Below, one piece after another: positions 1 to 11,402 of a stretch of DNA of 64,000 nucleotides. The translations under genes and the position numbers were made by a program. The notes under the pieces were generated by a model. The model saw only the letters and a program-made list of their open reading frames with translations, was not told where the DNA came from and searched no databases. Source of the stretch: Gadus chalcogrammus (Eukaryota; Chordata; Actinopteri; Gadiformes; Gadidae); NCBI RefSeq assembly GCF_026213295.1, contig NC_079423.1:18703007-18767006 (forward strand), given 5' to 3'. Numbering within the stretch: the stretch's first letter is position 1; every line of letters begins with the position of its first letter.

Positions 1-1098
1 TTCCCTACTCCTCCCACATTTCTTGACCAATCAACACCAAACTTTCCACCCGACATCTTCAGACGCACACGCAAAGGAATCATCAACAGTTTTTTTATCC
101 GACCTTCGACGACGAAACGGTAGCGTTTTGAATATTTGTTTATTGGCTACGTTTTACGTCGAAACGCAAAAATTCAAAGAATACCAAAAGTAGACGTCGG
201 ATCAAGTCCAAATTTTAGACACATGTCGGTGCTACCCTTAGTGGCGTTCAATAAAGAATTCGGAATATTTCGCCATTAGGGGGCGCAATAAACGAGGAAA
301 TTGTATATCTTCTAATTGGCCAAAGGAATGTTCTTCAAACTATAAGGGAACCATCAAGGGGCAAACCCGAGTCTATATAAAAAATATGGCCAAGAATTAA
401 TAATGTAGGCGGGAGTTATTTGGCAAAGGAAAATTGTCTTTGGAAAATTTCGCCAACAGGGCGGCGCCAAAAAACGACGAAATAATATATCTCCTATTTG
501 GCCAATGGAATGTTCTGAAAACGCGTTTTAGGCTATAACTCCCACACCGAAGCTCCCACAGTCAAAAACGTTATACGCAAAGATTCACTGGAGTCAGCTG
601 CATCTTTTGGCATAGGCCAGGCCCATTTGCGTCAGTATTTTCTTTATGCAAAATCGCAAAAACAGCTAAACTGCCTTTTCGCTACTCCTCCCACATTTCT
701 TGCCCAATTGACACCAAACTTTGCACACGACATCTTCAGACGCACACTACAAGAAATCAGCAAAACTATTTTGATCCGACCTTCGACGACGAAACGATAG
801 CATTTGGAATATTGGTATATTAGCTAAATTAGACGTGGAAAATCAAAAATACAAAAAAATCCAAAATTAGACATCGGATCGAGTCCAAATTCTACACACA
901 TGTTGGTGCTAACCTTAATGACGTTCGATAAAAAATTCGGAAAATTCCGCCATTAGGGGGCGCAATAAACGAGGAAATTGTATATCTTCTACAAAATTTC
1001 GCCGCAAAAACGCTACACTGACTTCTCGCTACTCCTACCACAGTCAAATCCTTTGTATCCACAGGTTCAGGGTAGCGTTTTCAACACATGCTTCGCGA

Positions 1099-1156
1099 TG
1101 TGCCGGCGAAATGCACATTTCTTGTCGCGTTGTGCCGGCGAAATGCACACTTCTTG
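1099..1156 (+). repeat. 32-bp direct repeat pair with GTGCCGGCGAAATGCAC core
   Basis: TGTGCCGGCGAAATGCACA occurs twice at 32-bp spacing near the end of most A units. TGTGC can pair with GCACA around CGGCGAAAT. Triple copies occur at about 12353-12427 and 17054-17128; B units usually keep only one. The example coordinates are the first pair in the window. Confidence 0.8.
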
Positions 1157-3299
1157 TTATACTTACCTCCCTAAAAGTGTGCCCACAGCCCAAACCGTAA
1201 ATGGTGCAGACATGCCAAATGCATGACTAGATCAAGATCCGTGGCGACTACGCAGACGACAAAATCCAGACATGCCGGCCACTAGGTGGCGCTATACCAA
1301 GGAATACGCGTTTGGGGCTATAACTCCCACACCGAACCTCCCACAGTCGAAAACGTTATACCCACAGATGCACTGGAGTCTGCTGCATCTTTTGGGCTAG
1401 GCCACGCCCATTTGCGTCTATGAATATTTTTCGCTAATTCGCGAAAACCGCAAAACAGTTTTTTCCCTACTCCTCCCACATTTCTTGACCAATCAACACC
1501 AAACTTTGCACCCGACATCTTCAGACGCACACGCAAAGGAATCATCAACAGTTTTTTTATCCGACCTTCGACGACGAAACGGTAGCGTTTTGAATATTTG
1601 TTTATTGGCTACGTTTTACGTCGAAACGCAAAAATTCAAAGAATACCAAAAGTAGACGTCGGATCAAGTCCAAATTCTACACAGATGTTGGTGCTAACCT
1701 TATTGACGTTCGATAAAAATTTCGGAATATTTCGCCATTAGGGGGCGCAATAAACGAGGAAATTGTATATCTTCTAATTGGCCAAAGGAATGTTCTTCAA
1801 ACTATAAGGGAACCATCAAGGGGCAAACCCGAGTCTATATAAAAAATATGGCCAAGAATTAATAATGTAGGCGGGAGTTATTTGGCAAAGGAAAATTGTC
1901 TTTGTAAAATTTCGCCAACAGGGCGGCGCCAAAAAACGATGAAATAATATATCTCCTATTTGGCCAATGGAATGTTCTGAAAACGCGTTTTAGGCTATAA
2001 CTCCCACACCGAAGCTCCCACAGTCAAAAACGTTATACGCAAAGATTCACTGGAGTCAGCTGCATCTTTTGGCATAGGCCAGGCCCATTTGCGTCAGTAT
2101 TTTCTTTATGCAAAATCGCAAAAACAGCTAAACTGCCTTTTCGCTACTCCTCCCACATTTCTTGCCCAATTGACACCAAACTTTGCACACGACATCTTCA
2201 GACGCACACTACAAGAAATCAGCAAAACTATTTTGATCCGACCTTCGACGACGAAACGATAGCATTTGGAATATTGGTATATTAGCTAAATTAGACGTGG
2301 AAAATCAAAAATACAAAAAAATCCAAAATTAGACATCGGATCGAGTCCAAATTCTACACACATGTTGGTGCTAACCTTAATGACGTTCGATAAAAAATTC
2401 GGAAAATTCCGCCATTAGGGGGCGCAATAAACGAGGAAATTGTATATCTTCTACAAAATTTCGCCGCAAAAACGCTACACTGACTTCTCGCTACTCCTAC
2501 CACAGTCAAATCCTTTGTATCCACAGGTTCAGGGTAGCGTTTTCAACACATGCTTCGCGATGTGCCGGCGAAATGCACATTTCTTGTCGCGTTGTGCCGG
2601 CGAAATGCACACTTCTTGTTATACTTACCTCCCTAAAAGTGTGCCCACAGCCCAAACCGTAAATGGTGCAGACATGCCAAATGCATGACTAGATCAAGAT
2701 CCGTGGCGACTACGCAGACGACAAAATCCAGACATGCCGGCCACTAGGTGGCGCTATACCAAGGAATACGCGTTTGGGGCTATAACTCCCACACCGAACC
2801 TCCCACAGTCGAAAACGTTATACCCACAGATGCACTGGAGTCTGCTGCATCTTTTGGGCTAGGCCACGCCCATTTGCGTCTATGAATATTTTTCGCTAAT
2901 TCGCGAAAACCGCAAAACAGTTTTTTCCCTACTCCTCCCACATTTCTTGACCAATCAACACCAAACTTTGCACCCGACATCTTCAGACGCACACGCAAAG
3001 GAATCATCAACAGTTTTTTTATCCGACCTTCGACGACGAAACGGTAGCGTTTTGAATATTTGTTTATTGGCTACGTTTTACGTCGAAACGCAAAAATTCA
3101 AAGAATACCAAAAGTAGACGTCGGATCAAGTCCAAATTCTACACAGATGTTGGTGCTAACCTTATTGACGTTCGATAAAAATTTCGGAATATTTCGCCAT
3201 TAGGGGGCGCAATAAACGAGGAAATTGTATATCTTCTAATTGGCCAAAGGAATGTTCTTCAAACTATAAGGGAACCATCAAGGGGCAAACCCGAGTCTA

Positions 3300-3307
3300 T
3301 ATAAAAA
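3300..3307 (+). promoter_or_regulatory. Conserved TATA-like motif in type B units
   Basis: Type B units keep GAGTCTATATAAAAAATATGG (example at about 3294-3314), which contains a TATATAAA box. It recurs in B blocks through the array (for example near 380, 15942, 20700, 26757 and 33502), with degraded forms near 29909. Whether it drives transcription is unknown. Confidence 0.3.
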
Positions 3308-6300
3308 ATATGGCCAAGAATTAATAATGTAGGCGGGAGTTATTTGGCAAAGGAAAATTGTCTTTGTAAAATTTCGCCAACAGGGCGGCGCCAAAAAACG
3401 ATGAAATAATATATCTCCTATTTGGCCAATGGAATGTTCTGAAAACGCGTTTTAGGCTATAACTCCCACACCGAAGCTCCCACAGTCAAAAACGTTATAC
3501 GCAAAGATTCACTGGAGTCAGCTGCATCTTTTGGCATAGGCCAGGCCCATTTGCGTCAGTATTTTCTTTATGCAAAATCGCAAAAACAGCTAAACTGCCT
3601 TTTCGCTACTCCTCCCACATTTCTTGCCCAATTGACACCAAACTTTGCACACGACATCTTCAGACGCACACTACAAGAAATCAGCAAAACTATTTTGATC
3701 CGACCATCGTTGACGAAACGGTAGCGTTTTGAATATATGTTTTGCGTTGCAAATCAGTAAAAACTATTTTGATCCAACCGTCGACGACTAAACGGTAGCG
3801 GAAAATGCGTTTGGGGCCGAAACTCCCACACTGAACCTCTCACAGTCAAAACCTTTATATCCACAGGTTGTTCACGGTAGCGTTTTGAATACTTGGTTCG
3901 CGTTGTGCCGGCGAAATGCACATTTCTTGTCGCGTTGTGCCGGCGAAATGCACACTTCTTGTTATTATACTTCCTTCCCTAAAAGTGGGCCCACACCCCA
4001 AACCGTAAATGGTGCGGACACGCCAATTGCATGACTAGATCCAAGTCTGTGATGTGTACGCAGACGACAAAATCCGGACACGCCGGTCACTAGGTGGCGC
4101 TATACCAAGGAATACGCGTTTGGGGCTATAACTCCCACACCGAACCTCCCACAGTCAAAAACTTGTACCCACATATTCACTGGAGTCTGCTGCATCTTTT
4201 GGCCTAGGCCACGCCCATTTGCGTCCATGAATATTTTTCGCTAAATCGTGAAAACCGCAAAAATGTTTTTTCGCTACTCCTCCCACATTTCTCGACCAAT
4301 CAACACCAACCTTTGCACACAGCATCTTCAGACGCACACGCAAAGGAATCATCAACAGTTTTTTGATCCGACCTTCGACGACGAAACGGTAGAGTTTTGA
4401 ATATTCTTTTATTAGCTAAATTAGACGTGGAAAATTAAAAAAACAAAAAATTCCAAAATTAGACATCGGATCGAGTCCAAATTTTAGACACATGTTGGTG
4501 CTAACCTTAATGACCTTCGATAAAAATTTCGGAAAATTTCGCCATTAGGGGGCGCAATAAACGAGGAAATTGTATATCTTCTACAAAATTTCGCCGCAAA
4601 AACGCTACACTGACTTCTCGCTACTCCTACCACAGTCAAATCCTTTGTATCCACAGGTTCAGGGTAGCGTTTTCAACACATGCTTCGCGATGTGCCGGCG
4701 AAATGCACATTTCTTGTCGCGTTGTGCCGGCGAAATGCACACTTCTTGTTATACTTACCTCCCTAAAAGTGTGCCCACAGCCCAAACCGTAAATGGTGCA
4801 GACATGCCAAATGCATGACTAGATCAAGATCCGTGGCGACTACGCAGACGACAAAATCCAGACATGCCGGCCACTAGGTGGCGCTATACCAAGGAATACG
4901 CGTTTGGGGCTATAACTCCCACACCGAACCTCCCACAGTCGAAAACGTTATACCCACAGATGCACTGGAGTCTGCTGCATCTTTTGGGCTAGGCCACGCC
5001 CATTTGCGTCTATGAATATTTTTCGCTAATTCGCGAAAACCGCAAAACAGTTTTTTCCCTACTCCTCCCACATTTCTTGACCAATCAACACCAAACTTTG
5101 CACCCGACATCTTCAGACGCACACGCAAAGGAATCATCAACAGTTTTTTTATCCGACCTTCGACGACGAAACGGTAGCGTTTTGAATATTTGTTTATTGG
5201 CTACGTTTTACGTCGAAACGCAAAAATTCAAAGAATACCAAAAGTAGACGTCGGATCAAGTCCAAATTCTACACAGATGTTGGTGCTAACCTTATTGACG
5301 TTCGATAAAAATTTCGGAATATTTCGCCATTAGGGGGCGCAATAAACGAGGAAATTGTATATCTTCTAATTGGCCAAAGGAATGTTCTTCAAACTATAAG
5401 GGAACCATCAAGGGGCAAACCCGAGTCTATATAAAAAATATGGCCAAGAATTAATAATGTAGGCGGGAGTTATTTGGCAAAGGAAAATTGTCTTTGTAAA
5501 ATTTCGCCAACAGGGCGGCGCCAAAAAACGATGAAATAATATATCTCCTATTTGGCCAATGGAATGTTCTGAAAACGCGTTTTAGGCTATAACTCCCACA
5601 CCGAAGCTCCCACAGTCAAAAACGTTATACGCAAAGATTCACTGGAGTCAGCTGCATCTTTTGGCATAGGCCAGGCCCATTTGCGTCAGTATTTTCTTTA
5701 TGCAAAATCGCAAAAACAGCTAAACTGCCTTTTCGCTACTCCTCCCACATTTCTTGCCCAATTGACACCAAACTTTGCACACGACATCTTCAGACGCACA
5801 CTACAAGAAATCAGCAAAACTATTTTGATCCGACCATCGTTGACGAAACGGTAGCGTTTTGAATATATGTTTTGCGTTGCAAATCAGTAAAAACTATTTT
5901 GATCCAACCGTCGACGACTAAACGGTAGCGGAAAATGCGTTTGGGGCCGAAACTCCCACACTGAACCTCTCACAGTCAAAACCTTTATATCCACAGGTTG
6001 TTCACGGTAGCGTTTTGAATACTTGGTTCGCGTTGTGCCGGCGAAATGCACATTTCTTGTCGCGTTGTGCCGGCGAAATGCACACTTCTTGTTATTATAC
6101 TTCCTTCCCTAAAAGTGGGCCCACACCCCAAACCGTAAATGGTGCGGACACGCCAATTGCATGACTAGATCCAAGTCTGTGATGTGTACGCAGACGACAA
6201 AATCCGGACACGCCGGTCACTAGGTGGCGCTATACCAAGGAATACGCGTTTGGGGCTATAACTCCCACACCGAACCTCCCACAGTCAAAAACTTGTACCC

Positions 6301-6863
6301 ACATATTCACTGGAGTCTGCTGCATCTTTTGGCCTAGGCCACGCCCATTTGCGTCCATGAATATTTTTCGCTAAATCGTGAAAACCGCAAAAATGTTTTT
6401 TCGCTACTCCTCCCACATTTCTCGACCAATCAACACCAACCTTTGCACACAGCATCTTCAGACGCACACGCAAAGGAATCATCAACAGTTTTTTGATCCG
6501 ACCTTCGACGACGAAACGGTAGAGTTTTGAATATTCTTTTATTAGCTAAATTAGACGTGGAAAATTAAAAAAACAAAAAATTCCAAAATTAGACATCGGA
6601 TCGAGTCCAAATTTTAGACACATGTTGGTGCTAACCTTAATGACCTTCGATAAAAATTTCGGAAAATTTCGCCATTAGGGGGCGCAATAAACGAGGAAAT
6701 TGTATATCTTCTACAAAAATTTCGCCGCGAAAACGCTACACTGACTTCTCGCTACTCCACAGGTTCAGGGTAGCGTTTTGAACACATGCTTCGCGTTTTT
6801 CCGGCGAAATGCACATTTCTTGTCGCGTTGTGCCGGCGAAATGCACACTTCTTGGACCCCTGC

Positions 6864-6893
6864 ATAACTGCTTGCAGTTCTAGTTATACTTAC
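6864..6893 (+). other. Unit 3' terminus: hairpin plus CTAG (first of 26)
   Basis: The sequence GGACCCCTGCATAACTGC continues to TTGCAGTTCTAG, giving a short stem (CTGCA with TGCAG, or ACTGC with GCAGT) two to three bases before CTAG, always followed by TT. The same terminus ends at 7673, 8675, 9489, 10411, 11402, 14438, 15258, 16271, 19139, 19959, 21027, 22401, 23545, 24991, 25999, 27085, 29181, 30241, 32002, 32818, 33833, 35583, 36398, 37395 and 39216. A hairpin followed by CTRR is the hallmark of Helitron 3' ends; here the hairpin lies closer to CTRR than usual. Confidence 0.6.
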
Positions 6894-7673
6894 CCCCCTA
6901 AAAGTGGTACCACAGCCCAAACCGTAAATGGTGCACACACGCCAATTACATGACTAGATCCAGATCTCTTCGGACTACGCAGACGACAAAATCCAGACAC
7001 GCCGGCCACTAGGTGGCGCTATACCAAGGAATACGCGTTTGGGGCTATAACTCCCACACCGAACCTCCCAGAGTCCAAAAACTTGTACACACAGATGCAC
7101 TGGAGTCTGCTGCATCTTTTGGCCTAGGCCACGCCCATTTGCGTCTATGAATATTTTTTGCTAAATCGCGAAAACCGCAAAACTGTTTTTTCCCTACTCC
7201 TCCCACATTTCTTGACCAATCGACACCAAACTTTGCACACGGCATCTTCAGACGCACACGCAAAGAAATCATATACAGTTTTTTGATCCGACCTTCGACG
7301 ACGAAACGGTAGAGTTTTGAATATTCTTTTATTAGCTAAATTAGACGTGGAAAATTAAAAAAACAAAAAATTCCAAAATTAGACATCGGATCGAGTCCAA
7401 ATTTTAGAGACATGTTGGTGCTAACCTTAATGACCTTTGATAAAAATTTCGGAAAATTTCGCTATTAGGGGGCGCAATAAACGAGGAAATTGTATATCTT
7501 CTAAAAAAAATTCGCCGCGAAAACGCTACACTGACTTCTCGCTACTCCACAGGTTCAGGGTAGCGTTTTGAACACATGCTTCGCGTTTTTCCGGCGAAAT
7601 GCACATTTCTTGTCGCGTTGTGCCGGCGAAATGCACACTTCTTGGACCCCTGCATAACTGCTTGCAGTTCTAG
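6894..7673 (+). repeat. Array unit, type A (780 bp)
   Basis: A single type A unit between two CTAG ends. Its junction site at 7006 is a perfect CTCF-core match. The A block is slightly altered (CTAAAAAAAATTCGCC near 7501), and the fragment between GCTACTCC and ACAGGTTCAGG is shortened compared with other A units. Confidence 0.85.
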
Positions 7674-8675
7674 TTATTATTATTCCCCCCTAGAAGTGGG
7701 TCCACAGCCCAAACCGTAAATGGTGCCGACACGCCAATTGCATGACTAGATCCAGGTCCCTGAGTTCTAGGCAGACGACAAAATCCAGACACGCCGGCCA
7801 CTAGGTGGCGCTATACCAAGGAAAGACGCGTTTGGGGCTATAACTCCCACACCGAACCTCCCACATTCAAAACCTTGTACACACAGATTCACTGGAGTCT
7901 GCTGCACCTTTTGGCATAGGCCACGCCCATTTGCGTCTATGAATATTTTTCGCTAAATCGCGAAAACCGCAAAACAGTTTTTTCCCTACTCCTCCCACAT
8001 TTCTTGACCAATCAACACCAAACTTTGCACACGACATCGCGTGTGTCTTTGGAAAATTTCGCCAACAGGGCGGCGCCAAAAAACGACGAAATAATACATC
8101 TCCTATTTGGCCAATGGAATGTTCTGAAAACGCGTTTTAGGCTATAACTCCCACACCAAAGCTCCCACAGTCAAAAACGTTATACGCACAGATTCACTGG
8201 AGTCAGCTGCATCCTTTGGCATAGGCCAGGCCCATTTGCGTCAGTATTTTCTTTATGCAAAATCGCAAAAACAGCTAAACTGCCTTTTCGCTACTCCTCC
8301 CACATTTCTTGCCCAATTGACACCAAACTTTGCACACGACATCTTCAGACGCACACTACAAGAAATCAGCAAAACTATTTTGATCCGACCATCGTTGACG
8401 AAACGGTAGCGTTTTGAATATATGTTTTGCGTTGCAAATCAGTAAAAACTATTTTGATCCAACCGTCGACGACTAAACGGTAGCGGAAAATGCGTTTGGG
8501 GCCGAAACTCCCACACTGAACCTCTCACAGTCAAAACCTTTATATCCACAGGTTGTTCACGGTAGCGTTTTGAATACTTGGTTCGCGTTGTGCCGGCGAA
8601 ATGCACATTTCTTGTCGCGTTGTGCCGGCGAAATGCACACTTCTTGGACCCCTGCATAACTGCTTGCAGTTCTAG
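7674..8675 (+). repeat. Array unit, A/B recombinant with internal deletion
   Basis: The first half follows the common unit to about 8038 (CACACGACATCG) and then jumps directly into the middle of the B block (TGTCTTTGGAAAATTTCGCC). The conserved AATAAA-containing segment and the TATATAAA segment are therefore lost. The rest is the long B tail with the CAGTATTTTCTTTATGC segment. Confidence 0.8.
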
Positions 8676-9489
8676 TTATACTTCCCGCGCTAAAAGTGGG
8701 CCCACAGCCCAAACCGTAAATGGTGCGGACATGCCAATAGCATGGCTAGATCCAGGTCCGGCACCGCTACTCAGAAAACAAAATCCATACACGGCGGTCA
8801 CTAGGTGGCGCTATACCAAGGAATACGCGTTTGGGGCTATAACTCCCACACCGAACCTCCCACATTCCAAAACGTTATACGCACAGATTCACTGGAGTCT
8901 GCCGCATCTTTTGGCCTAGGCCACGCCCATTTGCGTCGATGAATATTTTTCGCTAAATCGCGAAAACTGCAAAACTGTTTTTTCCCTACTCCTCCCACAT
9001 TTCTTGACCAATCGACACCAAACTTTGCACACGGCTTCTTCAGACGCACACGCAAAGAAATCATCAACAGTTTTTTGATCCGACCTTCGACGACGAAACG
9101 GTAGAGTTTTGAATATTTGTTTATTAGCTAAATTAGACGTGGAAAATTAAAAATCCAAAAAAATCCAAAAGTAGACATCGGATCGAGTCCAAATTCTACA
9201 AACATGTTGGTGCTAACCTTAATGACGTTCGATAAAATTTTCGGACAATTTCGCCGTTAGGGGGCGCAATAAACGAGGAAATTGTATATCTTCTACAAAA
9301 TGTCGCCGCGAAAACGCTACACTGACTTCTCGCTACTCCTACCACAGTAAAATCCTTTGTATCCACAGGTTCAGGGTAGCGTTTTGAACAAATGCTTCGC
9401 GTTGTGCCGGCGAAATTCACATTTCTTGTCGCGTTGTGCCGGCGAAATGCACACTTCTTGGACCCCTGCATAACTGCTTGCAGTTCTAG
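8676..9489 (+). repeat. Array unit, type A (814 bp)
   Basis: A canonical-length A unit. Its junction site at 8801 is preceded by TCA rather than CCA, so it misses the CTCF core at one position. Two GTGCCGGCGAA hairpin repeats lie at about 9403-9458. Confidence 0.85.
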
Positions 9490-10411
9490 TTTTTATTAGG
9501 GGTCCAAGCCAACAGGTTGGATCCCTATTGTTTTTGTAAGGATTTTTCTTATTAGGGGTCCAAGCCAACAGGTTGGATCCCTATTGTTTTTGTAAGGATT
9601 TTTTTTATTATACTTCCTACCAAGAAAGTGGTACCACAGCCCAGACCGTAAATGGTGCCGACATGCCAATTGCATGACTAGATCCAGGTCCGTGAAGACT
9701 ATTCAGACGACAAAATCCAGACACGCCGGTCACTAGGTGGCGCTATACCAAGGAATACGCGTTTGGGGCTATAACTCCCACACCGAACCTCCCACAGTCA
9801 AAAACTTGTACCCACATATTCACTGGAGTCTGCTGCATCTTTTGCCATAGGCCACGCCCATTTGCGTCTATAATTTTTTTTCGCAATATCGCGAAAACCG
9901 AAAAACTGTTTTTCCCTACTCTTCCCACATTTCTTGACCAATCGACACCAAACTTTGCACACGACATCTTCAGACGCACGCGCAAAGAAATTATCGGACA
10001 ATTTTTTGATCCGCCCTTCGTTGACGAAACGGGAGCGTTTTGAATATTGGTTTATGAGCTAAATTAGACGTGGAAAATCAAAAATCCAGAAAAATCCAAA
10101 AGTAGACATCGGAACGAGTCCAAATTTTACAGACATGTTGGTGCTAACCTTAATGCCGTTCGATAAAAAATTCGGAAAATTTCTCCATTAGGGGGCGCCA
10201 TAAACGAGGAAATTGTATATCTTCTAAAATTTTTTGCTGCGAACTGACTTCTCGCTACTCCTACCACAGTCAAATCCTTTGTATCCACAGGTTCAGGGTA
10301 GTGTTTTGAACACATGCTTCGCGTTGTGCCGGCGAAACGCACATTTCTTGTCGCGTTGTGCCGGCGAAATGCACACTTCTTGGACCCCTGCATAACTGCT
10401 TGCAGTTCTAG
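9490..10411 (+). repeat. Array unit, type A, with two stacked hairpin repeats
   Basis: Two copies of the 50-bp hairpin repeat (about 9500 and 9555) stand at the unit start. The A block near 10223 is eroded (AAAATTTTTTGCTGCG), with loss of the CGCTACA segment found in most A units. Confidence 0.83.
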
Positions 10412-11402
10412 TTAGGGGTCCAAGCCAACAGGTTGGATCCCTATTGTTTTTGTAAGGATTTTTATTATTATTAGGGGTCCAAGCCAACAGGTTGGATCCC
10501 TATTGTTTTTGTAAGGATTATTATTATTATTAGGGGTCCAAGCCAACAGGTTGGATCCCTATTGTTTTTGTAAGGATTATTATTATTATTATTTCGTACG
10601 CCTTAGAAGTGGTACCACAGCCCAAACCGTAAATGGTGCACACGCGCCAATTGCATGACTAGATCCAGAATCGGCACCGCTACTCAGATAACAAAATCCA
10701 GACACGCCGGTCCCTAGGTGGCGCTATACCAAGGAATACGCGTTTGGGGCTATAACTTCCACACCGAACCTCCCAGAGTCCAAAAACTTGTACACACAGA
10801 TGCACTGGAGTCTGCTGCATCTTTTGGCCTAGGCCACGCCCATTTGCGTCTATGAATATTTTTCGCTAAATCGCGAAAACCGCAAAACTGTTTTTTCGCT
10901 ACTCCTCCCACATTTCTCGCCCGATCAACACCAAACTTTGCACACGACATCTTCAGACGCACACGCAAAGAAATCCTAGACACTTTTTTGATCCGACCTT
11001 CGACGACGAAACGGTAGCGTTTTGAATATTTGTTTATTAGCTAAATTAGACGTGAAAAGTCAAGAATCCGAAGAAATCCAGAATTATACATCGGATTGAG
11101 CCCAAATTTTACAGACATGTTGGTGCTAACCTTAATGACGTTCGATAAAAATATCGGAAAATTTCGCCATTAGGGGGCGCAATAAACAAGGAAATTGTAT
11201 ATCTTCTACAAAATTTCGCCGCGAAAACGCTACACTGACTTCTCGCTACTCGTACCACAGTCAAATCCTTTGTATCCACAGGTACAGGGTAGCGTTTTGA
11301 ACACATGCTTCGCGTTGTGCCGGCGAAATGCACATTTCTTGTCGCGTTGTGCCGGCGAAATGCACACTTCTTGGACCCCTGCATAACTGCTTGCAGTTCT
11401 AG
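10412..11402 (+). repeat. Array unit, type A, with three stacked hairpin repeats
   Basis: Three hairpin repeats (about 10413, 10472 and 10531) are followed by an ATT run and a TTCGTACGCC leader. The junction at 10714 reads TCCCTAGG, weakening the CTCF-like core. Confidence 0.83.

Larger units (their letters stand above)
1..6893 (+). repeat. Array block: tandem 1,462-bp and 2,130-bp higher-order copies
   Basis: Positions 1-1462 recur at 1463-2924 with few differences, the clearest being around 211-275. A second, larger duplication relates about 2440-4569 to 4570-6699 (offset 2,130) almost perfectly. Type A blocks lie near 972, 2434, 4564 and 6703, and type B blocks near 318, 1780, 3240 and 5340. 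The hairpin/CTAG end is missing from all units here until 6893: earlier units stop at CTTCTTG followed directly by TTAT. No 50-bp hairpin repeats occur in this block. Confidence 0.85.
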
